Shown here one piece after another: positions 1 to 5,735 of a DNA stretch of 6,529 bases. Under the pieces are notes generated by a model. The model saw only the letters and a program-made list of their open reading frames with translations, was not told where the DNA came from and searched no databases. The position numbers were made by a program, and so were the translations under genes. How positions within the stretch are numbered: position 1 is the stretch's first letter; every line of letters begins with the position of its first letter. Source of the stretch: Desulfobacterales bacterium CG23_combo_of_CG06-09_8_20_14_all_52_9 (GTDB lineage Bacteria > Desulfobacterota > Desulfobacteria > Desulfobacterales > UBA2156); NCBI GenBank assembly GCA_002771315.1, contig PCSF01000124.1:1-6529 (forward strand). Reading direction: 5' to 3'.

Positions 1-1
1 C

Positions 2-100
2 GAAAAGATCCGCACGAAAATTCAGTCGGCGCTCAGACAATACTTCTATTTTGCTATCCAGCGCCGTCCGGTGATTCTCCCTTTTATCGTTGAACTTTGA
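2..100 (+). CDS. rnj: Ribonuclease J, C-terminal end (partial)
   Basis: The first 99 bases read as an open frame of 32 residues ending in TGA at 98-100; the rest of the gene lies left of the window. The peptide starts EKIRTKIQSALRQY and ends RRPVILPFIVEL. This matches the conserved C-terminal tail of RNase J proteins, which typically close with an 'RxPMILPxIMEV'-like strand after a helix of the K-I-R-x-x-L-R type. RNase J is a metallo-beta-lactamase/beta-CASP-fold enzyme with 5'-3' exo- and endoribonuclease activity in mRNA decay and rRNA maturation, acting in the cytoplasm. None of the catalytic metal-binding motifs are visible here, so the call rests on the tail alone. It is on the same strand as ftsK, 222 bases upstream of that gene's first ATG, and I recall this gene pair from Desulfobacterales genomes. 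Confidence 0.75.
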   Translation, partial: EKIRTKIQSALRQYFYFAIQRRPVILPFIVEL

Positions 101-134
101 TGAAATCGTAAAAACTCAAAATTGGGACGGCAAA

Positions 135-189
135 GTAAAAAGCTTCAGATGCAGCGCAACGCAGCAGATGGACTTTTTACGAAGCCATC
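135..189. repeat. Imperfect inverted/direct repeat in the rnj-ftsK gap
   Basis: Between rnj and the small ORF, an 8-base perfect inverted pair is visible: GTAAAAAG at 135-142 and CTTTTTAC at 173-180, separated by 30 bases. A second overlapping pair is GATGG at 167-171 and CCATC at 185-189. Inside the loop are two direct repeats: CAGATG at 146-151 and 165-170, and GCAGC at 151-155 and 161-165. The segment GACTTTTTACGAAGCCATCA (171-190) resembles an intergenic repeat I remember as frequent in Desulfobacterales genomes; that is memory, not a search. It could act as an RNA hairpin after rnj, but it lacks a GC-rich stem followed directly by a T-run, so I do not call it an intrinsic terminator. Apart from this segment and the ORF at 231, I see nothing firm in the 101-322 gap; no convincing promoter was recognised. 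Confidence 0.45.
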
Positions 190-230
190 AAGTTTAAAAG
201 TGACAAAGAAACAGGGGGGGAGAGGGTAAA

Positions 231-359
231 ATGGGAAGAAACCCGCCCCATGTTACAATGAAGAAAAGGAATGGTCAAAAGGACGAAATGATCACCGCCA
301 TGTTAACCTCAAACGCAATGGAATGCACCGGGTGTCTGCAATCATGCGGAAAGAAATAG
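231..359 (+). CDS. Possible small ORF overlapping the ftsK start (42 aa)
   Basis: An ATG at 231 opens a 42-codon frame ending in TAG at 357-359, one frame away from ftsK and running over both candidate ftsK starts (323 and 344). A purine-rich, G-rich stretch at 214-226 (ending GAGAGGG) lies four bases before the ATG and would make a good Shine-Dalgarno site. A later in-frame ATG at 288 also has AAGGA just upstream. The predicted peptide begins MGRNPPHVTMKKRNGQK and ends MECTGCLQSCGKK, so it is basic with three cysteines near the C-terminus and has no membrane segment. I do not recognise it. Both ftsK start codons lack a clear ribosome-binding site, so translation of this ORF could deliver ribosomes to ftsK (translational coupling); this is inference. 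It may equally be a chance ORF in untranslated leader. Confidence 0.25.
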   Translation: MGRNPPHVTMKKRNGQKDEMITAMLTSNAMECTGCLQSCGKK

Positions 360-2485
360 CCGGCATTATTTTGTTTTTTCTGGTGATTCTGACGCTGATC
401 AGTTTGCTGTCTTTCAGTCCGTCGGATCCTTCCATTCACACCGCCGCCGCAGGAAAAATGATTCATAATTTATTCGGCCTGTTCGGCGCTCAGCTCGCCG
501 GTTTTTTGGTCGGGCTTTTTGGCATCGGAGCGTTCTGGATCCCCGTTCTTTTACTCCTTTCAAGTATCCATTTTTTTGGTGATCACCCCAAAAAGGCCAT
601 CCTGACGACTCTTTCCGGCGGGGTTCTTCTCGTCGTTACGACAGGAAGCCTCCTGGCTTTTAAACAGATGACCTTTCAACTTTTCGGCCAACCTTTTTCC
701 GCAGGCGGGCTAATCAGCTTGCCGCTGAAGTCGTTCTTCACCGGCTATGCCAACACTACCGGCGGGCTGATCACCCTTTTGGTGATCTGGGTCATCGGCT
801 TTGTTCTGGCCACCGGATTCTCCATCGTAACCTTTTTCAGGATACTCTCTCGCTCGTCGTGCTCCCTGGTCGAACATATTGAGATTTTTATCGTCAAGTA
901 CAGGGAACGGAGAGAGAAAGCCCGGAAAAGAAAAATCGTGTCCCGCCGGATTCCCGCCGGAGAATCCATCACCATCAAGACTCCTCCGCTAAAACCGATC
1001 AAGGAAGTTCCGGTCCCCAAGCAGGCCGTTTTTGATTTCATGAAGAAAGAATCCGGTTACCAGGGGCCGGGGACCGGTCTGCTGGAGGACCCGGGAATCC
1101 GGTCGGTGCAGGTGGACAGCGAAAACCTAAAAATGCAGTCCAAACTTTTGGAGAAGAAGCTAGCCGACTTCGGCGTAGAGGGGCGGGTCGTGTCCGTGGC
1201 GCCCGGACCGGTCATAACCACCTTCGAATATGAGCCCGCTCCTGGAGTCAAAATCAGCAAAATCGCCGGATTGGCGGACGACCTTTCCCTGGCCCTTCGT
1301 GCACTCAGCGTGCGCATCGTCGCGCCGATTCCCGGAAAATCGGTGATCGGCATCGAGATTCCCAATGCCGTGCGCGAAATCGTCCGGTTCAAGGAGGTCA
1401 TCATTTCGAGTGCCTTTGAAAAGTCCAAGTCCAAGCTGACCATATGCCTGGGAAAGGATATCGTCGGAGAACCGATTGTTACGGACCTGGGTCAAATGCC
1501 GCATCTGCTGATTGCCGGCGCAACCGGAACGGGGAAGAGCGTGGCCCTCAACGGAATGATCTGCAGCATGCTCTACAAGGCTTCCCCCGACGAAGTGAAG
1601 ATGATTCTCATCGATCCTAAAAGGATCGAGCTTTCCCTCTACAACGGCATTCCGCACCTGATAACGCCCGTAGTGACCGACGTGAAGGAGGCCAACAACG
1701 CCCTTTTCTGGGCGGTGCGGGAAATGGAGCGGCGATATGTCGTGCTTTCCGAAAAAAAAGCGAGAAACATCCGGCAGTACAACCAGAAGATCGATCAGGA
1801 GAGAAAAGAGAAAAAAGAAGAGATCCCCGAACAACTCCCGTATATTGTGGTAGTTATTGATGAGCTTTCAGACCTCATGATGGTGGCATCCCGGAACGTG
1901 GAGTTTGCCCTGATGCGCCTTGCACAGATGGCGCGGGCGGCCGGAATCCACCTTATCATCGCCACTCAGAGGCCATCCGTGGACGTTTTGACCGGGGTCA
2001 TCAAGGCCAACTTTCCCACGCGTCTGACATTTCAGGTCTCCTCCAAGACCGATTCCCGAACCATCATCGACACCAACGGTGCCGAGGCCCTTCTGGGGAG
2101 CGGAGACATGCTTTTCCTTCCGCCCGGCACGGGGAAACTCCAACGCATTCATGGGGCTTATCTTTCCGAGGGGGAACTGACACGGATTGTAGAATTTTTG
2201 AAAAAGCAAAAAGCCCCTCAGTACCTGGAGGAGGTCACACGTGCTCCGAAAGAGGAGATCACGGAAACCGATTCGGGAGAATACGATGAGCGCTATGACG
2301 ATGCCGTGGCCTTAGTGACTCGGACGCGCCAGGCATCCATCTCCATGGTTCAGCGTCATCTGCGTATCGGATATAACCGGGCGGCCCGGATTATCGAAAC
2401 CATGGAAAGAGAAGGAATCGTGGGTCCTTCCGATGGTGTGAAGCCAAGGGAAGTCCTTGTTCGCGGCTACGAAAACGACTCTTAG
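323..2485 (+). CDS. ftsK: DNA translocase FtsK
   Basis: FtsK is a septum-anchored, ATP-driven double-stranded DNA pump that clears chromosome ends during division and activates XerCD recombination at dif. The 720-residue protein has an N-terminal membrane domain with about four hydrophobic segments (roughly residues 13-33, 52-83, 92-113, 147-172), followed by a strongly basic stretch (RERREKARKRK, 194-204). A short linker leads to the alpha domain (about 262-360). The RecA-like motor shows Walker A AGATGTGKS (398-406), LIDPKRIELSLY (429-440), Walker B with D513 and E514 in VVVIDELSDLMM, and ATQRPSVDVLTGVIKANFPTR (547-567). The gamma winged helix (about 655-715) contains GYNRAARIIETMEREGIVGP, the KOPS-reading helix region. 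The length fits the short-linker FtsK/SpoIIIE type rather than the 1,300-residue E. coli protein. The frame is open back to 230 with no earlier ATG. Starts at 323, GTG 329 and 344 (MRKEIAGI) are all possible; 344 better fits remembered homologues. No strong ribosome-binding site precedes any of them. Confidence 0.96.
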   Translation: MHRVSAIMRKEIAGIILFFLVILTLISLLSFSPSDPSIHTAAAGKMIHNLFGLFGAQLAGFLVGLFGIGAFWIPVLLLLSSIHFFGDHPKKAILTTLSGGVLLVVTTGSLLAFKQMTFQLFGQPFSAGGLISLPLKSFFTGYANTTGGLITLLVIWVIGFVLATGFSIVTFFRILSRSSCSLVEHIEIFIVKYRERREKARKRKIVSRRIPAGESITIKTPPLKPIKEVPVPKQAVFDFMKKESGYQGPGTGLLEDPGIRSVQVDSENLKMQSKLLEKKLADFGVEGRVVSVAPGPVITTFEYEPAPGVKISKIAGLADDLSLALRALSVRIVAPIPGKSVIGIEIPNAVREIVRFKEVIISSAFEKSKSKLTICLGKDIVGEPIVTDLGQMPHLLIAGATGTGKSVALNGMICSMLYKASPDEVKMILIDPKRIELSLYNGIPHLITPVVTDVKEANNALFWAVREMERRYVVLSEKKARNIRQYNQKIDQERKEKKEEIPEQLPYIVVVIDELSDLMMVASRNVEFALMRLAQMARAAGIHLIIATQRPSVDVLTGVIKANFPTRLTFQVSSKTDSRTIIDTNGAEALLGSGDMLFLPPGTGKLQRIHGAYLSEGELTRIVEFLKKQKAPQYLEEVTRAPKEEITETDSGEYDERYDDAVALVTRTRQASISMVQRHLRIGYNRAARIIETMEREGIVGPSDGVKPREVLVRGYENDS

Positions 2486-2555
2486 ATCTTCCCGGTCGGT
2501 ACCGTCGCCCGGTTCAAAAAAAAAGGTGCACCGGAGCCGACACGGGCCCCGTATT

Positions 2556-2912
2556 CTAGATCACCTGGTTTCGCGCCAATTTCCTGATTTTTTCTTCAGA
2601 AAAACCCAGCTCTTCCAGAATGGCGGCCGTATTTTCGCCGAAGGCAGGAGGACGGAGGGGTGCGTTTGCGGATCCTCTGAAAATCGAAACGGCAAACCCA
2701 GGACGCGATACATCCCTTTTGAATCTGTGGTCTCCACCACCGCATTGCGCGCCCTGGCATACGCGCTCTCCTGGGCTTCCTGGACAGTGAGGACCGGCCC
2801 TAAGCATACATCTTTTTTTGAAAAAAGCGCGACCCACTCATCCCGGGTTTTGGATAAAAAAGTTTTTTTAAAAAAGGTCCAGCACCAAGCATCCTTTCAG
2901 AATCTTTTCCAT
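2556..2912 (-). pseudogene. CaiB/BaiF family CoA-transferase, internally deleted and frameshifted
   Basis: This is a relic of a type III (CaiB/BaiF) CoA-transferase, a family that moves CoA between acyl groups or racemises acyl-CoAs. ATG at 2912 follows GAAAGG (2919-2924) at six bases and reads MEKILKGCLVLDL, a typical family N-terminus, then stops at TAA (2868-2870). A second frame resumes within about 30 bases with LSKTRDEWVALFSKKDVCLG, then PVLTVQEAQES and ARARNAVVE, the conserved C-terminal region. That frame is lost near 2663-2676 (after LPFRFSEDP). The tail continues in another frame with NAPLRPPAFGENTAAILEEL and GFSEEKIRKLA to TAG at 2556-2558. About 260-280 residues of a normal ~390-residue enzyme are missing between the two ends, including the catalytic aspartate region (estimate from family knowledge). 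It lies 17 bases after the TPR gene, in the same direction. It cannot encode an active enzyme. Confidence 0.8.
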
Positions 2913-2929
2913 GTGGTGCCTTTCATCCG

Positions 2930-3961
2930 TTAAAAGAAGAAATGCGCCATCAGCACACCTCCGTCCAACCTGGGTGAGGCGGAAAGGGTTACCTTCACTT
3001 CGCTTTTTAATTGATCGATGAAATGTCGGGTCTGTTCTTGGTTGAATTTGTGCGCAGCGGAGACAGACCCAAAAATGGATCCTGCGTAAAATCCGAACCC
3101 GACCACCGCAATGGCGCTTCCCAGGGCGGGGCTATCTTTGTCAAAGGCCTCCCAGGCTGCCCAGGCCAAGAGCCCATTGACCACAAACGCCGTGAGGGCA
3201 TCCCGGTATCGCTCGCAATACAGATGCCCGACACCCGGTACGACGGCCAAAAGACCAGCGAACTTCGGATCTTTATTTTTCAGTTTCAGACGGCTTTCCA
3301 GATGATCCAACAGCACCTTTACGCCAAAATGATCTTGGTCGCCGGGGCTGATGTTTTCAAAGGCGGCCCGAGCTTTGTCCCATTGCGCCATTTCCAGATA
3401 GATCCATCCTGCCTGATAGTATGCCGCATTTTTCACGTCGGAATCGTCGGCGAGGGTGATCAGATTAAAGAGCGCGATCAAGGCCTGGCCTGTATCATTC
3501 AGCTTTAAATAGGATTCGCTGATTTTAAAATGCGATTTCACGCCCAGCATCGTCTGCCCGAATGTTTCGATGAGGGTCTGAAAGGAGCGGACGGCTCTGA
3601 GGTATTGACCGGTATGAAAAAATGACATGCCGATATGGTACCATGCTGTTTCGGTCCGGACATCATCTGAGAAAAACTGAATGAACCGTCTAAACTCGAC
3701 CACAGAATCCGGATACTCCGTCCTGTCATAAAGGCTGAGGGCATAGGCAAACTGAGCATCGGCCGTGATGCAGTATGGGGGCTGGCTTTCGGCAGTGGAA
3801 TGGACTCCCGGCGGTATTAGAAGGGTCAGCACCCATACCAGAAAAGTCCCGGCGACCAGTATCTTTTTGTTTTCTAAATACCCCGGAAGATTCTTCTGGT
3901 TTTTGAATTGAAAAGCCGGGATATTTTTTTTATTTCTGGGTAACCCGCAGGACTTCTTCAA
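2930..3961 (-). CDS. TPR protein with C-terminal membrane domain, function unknown
   Basis: I read a 343-residue protein. A basic N-terminal stretch is followed by a hydrophobic segment at about 34-50 (ILVAGTFLVWVLTLLIP) that could be a signal peptide or anchor. Several helical pairs of TPR type follow: about 68-101, 104-137 and 178-203 are the clearest (for example AWYHIGMSFFHTGQYLRAVRSFQ and AAYYQAGWIYLEMAQWDKARAAFE). From 233 the sequence changes to FAGLLAVVPGVGHLYCERYR, then two hydrophobic stretches (about 254-274 and 279-300), a pattern seen in small TM2-like membrane domains. It ends MAHFFF with a C-terminal Phe. The only plausible start is TTG at 3961, inside the end of gspE (32-base overlap), with AAAGGA ten bases upstream; no in-frame ATG occurs before residue 112. 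The unusually long n-region leaves the exact start open. It sits where gspF often lies, so a secretion- or envelope-related role is plausible but unproven. Confidence 0.8.
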   Translation of the reverse strand: MKKSCGLPRNKKNIPAFQFKNQKNLPGYLENKKILVAGTFLVWVLTLLIPPGVHSTAESQPPYCITADAQFAYALSLYDRTEYPDSVVEFRRFIQFFSDDVRTETAWYHIGMSFFHTGQYLRAVRSFQTLIETFGQTMLGVKSHFKISESYLKLNDTGQALIALFNLITLADDSDVKNAAYYQAGWIYLEMAQWDKARAAFENISPGDQDHFGVKVLLDHLESRLKLKNKDPKFAGLLAVVPGVGHLYCERYRDALTAFVVNGLLAWAAWEAFDKDSPALGSAIAVVGFGFYAGSIFGSVSAAHKFNQEQTRHFIDQLKSEVKVTLSASPRLDGGVLMAHFFF

Positions 3962-5690
3962 TGGTGGTGATTCCTTTCAGGACCTTGCGAATACCGTCCT
4001 CACGTAAGGCCACCATACCTTTTTCGACGGCTTGGGCCTTGATCCGGTTGGCATCGTAAGTCTTCAGAAGGAGGTTTGAAAGGGTCGAGTCAATGGTCAT
4101 GACCTCGAAGATGCCGACGCGGCCCCGATATCCGGTTTGAAAGCAGCTCGGACACCCCACGGAACGATAAATGGTTCCGTCGGCGACCTTATCCGGAGGA
4201 ATCCCGATGGCCTGAAGCGCTGCTTCGTCCGGTGTATAGGGTTCTTTGCATTCGTTACATAGAACCCGGATCAGCCTCTGTGCGGCGACCCCTTTGACGG
4301 AAGAAGAGATTAAAAAAGGTTCGACGCCGATATCTACCAGACGCGTGATGGCGCTGGCCGAGTCGTTCGTGTGAAGGGTCGAAAAGACGAGGTGGCCGGT
4401 AAGGGCCGACTGGACGGCGATTTCAGCGGTTTCCAAGTCCCGGATCTCCCCCACGAGAATGACGTCCGGATCCTGCCTCACCATGTGGCGGAGCCCGCGG
4501 GCAAAGGTCAAATCGATCTTGGGGTTAACCTGAATCTGGTTGATCCCTTTGATTTGGTATTCCACGGGATCTTCGATGGTGATGATGTTGATGCCCGGTG
4601 TATTTAGAAATGATAAAACAGCATACAAAGTGGTGGTCTTTCCGCTTCCGGTGGGGCCTGTGATCAGGATGATGCCGTTGGTATTCTGAATCAGGGTTTT
4701 CAGTTCGGCCAGTCGCTCGGCCTCCAGGCCGATTTCGGTCAGCTCCAACAGGGCGCTTGATTTGTTGAGAAGCCGCAACACCACCCGCTCGCCAAAGGCG
4801 GTGGGAATGGTGGATACCCGGATATCGATCTCCTGATCTCCCACTTTCACGTCAAAACGGCCATCCTGAGGAAGCCGCTTTTCGGCGATGTTCATCTGAG
4901 TCATGATTTTGATGCGCGAACTTAGGGCGGGCTGAATCCATTTGGGTGGGGTGAGGGTATCGTAGAGGATTCCGTCGATGCGGTAACGGATTTTGAAGCT
5001 GTCATGGTACGGTTCTACGTGGATGTCGCTGGCCCTGGCTTTTACGGCCTGAGAGATGATGTGGTTGACCAATTTGATGATCGGTGCATCACTGGTGTCG
5101 TCTAACAGGTCGGCCCGATCCTTGATTTCACTGAGGATCGCTTTCCCATCTTCCTCCATGTCCTGAACAATTTGCTCCGCCGAATCTCGGCACAACTCAA
5201 AGGACATGTTGATGGCCGACAGGATGGCCCCTCTGGTGGAAAGGACCAGGCGGTAATTTTCAATTCCCATGATCCGGACCAGGTCGTCCACCGCCTGGAG
5301 ACTGTTGAGACTTCGAATCGCAACGACATAACTCCTTGAGGAAATTTGATCCGGCTTCTCCGCCTTTCCATTCGGCACGGACGATAGACTCTGATCCAAC
5401 GCGGGTTCGGGCTCCCACAGTGGGATCATGATATGCTTTTTCAAAAAGCCGATAGGCAGACGTTTTGTGAACTCCGAACAGATATTTTCCAGGGGAAGAT
5501 CCGGCCAATATGGGATACCGTAGACAAGACTCAAGGCTTCGAGGAGTTTTTCTTCAGAAAGCACTTTTTTCTGAATCAGAATATCTTCCAAACCGGATCC
5601 TTTTCGGTTCCGAAGTGTCAATGCCTCCCGGACATCCTCTGCTTGAATCTGGAATCGGTTGGTGAGTACTTCAATCAGGCGGACCTGCAT
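3930..5690 (-). CDS. gspE: Type II secretion ATPase GspE (GspE/PulE/PilB family)
   Basis: GspE is the hexameric cytoplasmic ATPase that powers pseudopilus assembly in the T2SS, docking on GspL at the inner membrane. The 586-residue protein begins with a MshEN-type N-terminal domain (about 1-160, with SGLEDILIQKKVLSEEKLLEAL). A second N-terminal subdomain follows (about 200-310), with ASDIHVEP (220-227) and RLPQDGR (272-278). The motor core has Walker A GPTGSGKT (345-352), Asp box IITIEDPVEY (369-378), Walker B VILVGE ending at E415, and His box GHLVFSTLHTNDSASAITR (432-450). Two CxxC pairs (C478/C481 and C513/C516) form the zinc-binding C-domain found in GspE and many PilB proteins. The ATG at 5690 follows GAGGAG (5701-5706) by ten bases. 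It lies 45 bases after gspD, which favours GspE over PilB. A polar stretch at about 93-118 looks like a loop insertion. All catalytic motifs are intact. Confidence 0.93.
   Translation of the reverse strand: MQVRLIEVLTNRFQIQAEDVREALTLRNRKGSGLEDILIQKKVLSEEKLLEALSLVYGIPYWPDLPLENICSEFTKRLPIGFLKKHIMIPLWEPEPALDQSLSSVPNGKAEKPDQISSRSYVVAIRSLNSLQAVDDLVRIMGIENYRLVLSTRGAILSAINMSFELCRDSAEQIVQDMEEDGKAILSEIKDRADLLDDTSDAPIIKLVNHIISQAVKARASDIHVEPYHDSFKIRYRIDGILYDTLTPPKWIQPALSSRIKIMTQMNIAEKRLPQDGRFDVKVGDQEIDIRVSTIPTAFGERVVLRLLNKSSALLELTEIGLEAERLAELKTLIQNTNGIILITGPTGSGKTTTLYAVLSFLNTPGINIITIEDPVEYQIKGINQIQVNPKIDLTFARGLRHMVRQDPDVILVGEIRDLETAEIAVQSALTGHLVFSTLHTNDSASAITRLVDIGVEPFLISSSVKGVAAQRLIRVLCNECKEPYTPDEAALQAIGIPPDKVADGTIYRSVGCPSCFQTGYRGRVGIFEVMTIDSTLSNLLLKTYDANRIKAQAVEKGMVALREDGIRKVLKGITTIEEVLRVTQK
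3972..3977 (-). promoter_or_regulatory. Ribosome-binding site deciding the TTG start of the TPR gene
   Basis: On the minus strand, AAAGGA lies within the end of the gspE coding sequence, ten bases before the TTG at 3961-3959. It is the reason for accepting a TTG start overlapping gspE, since no ATG or GTG lies between the gspE stop and the hydrophobic segment. The arrangement suggests translation coupled to gspE. Confidence 0.45.
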
Positions 5691-5735
5691 GGCCCTTGTT
5701 CTCCTCGCAAACCTCGTGCTGGTTGGCGTTTACGG

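Noticed and set aside
90..130. Possible sigma-70 promoter just after rnj (TTGAAC with a TAAAAA-like box)
   Set aside because: The spacing is too short and the second box is a poor match, so there is no basis for calling it.
1160..1834. A 224-codon minus-strand ORF inside ftsK
   Set aside because: It is antisense to the conserved FtsK motor region, and its composition (many His, Gly, Arg, Asp) is typical of a shadow frame.
2486..2555. Possible terminator between the convergent genes
   Set aside because: Short palindromes (CGGTACCG; GGTGCACC next to A9, which is T9 on the minus strand) are visible, but neither forms a stem with a usable loop directly before a T-run.
2457..2933. A 158-codon plus-strand ORF over the ftsK end and the pseudogene
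   Set aside because: It overlaps the end of ftsK and runs antisense to the clear CaiB/BaiF remnants; the translation is rich in Ser/Arg/Phe with no recognisable domain.
3011..3508. A 165-codon plus-strand ORF inside the TPR gene
   Set aside because: It is antisense to a gene with clear TPR and membrane patterns and has no recognisable domain itself.
3930..5690. Alternative call as PilB (type IV pilus ATPase)
   Set aside because: The core motifs are shared by both families, but the gene directly follows a GspD-type secretin on the same strand, which favours GspE.
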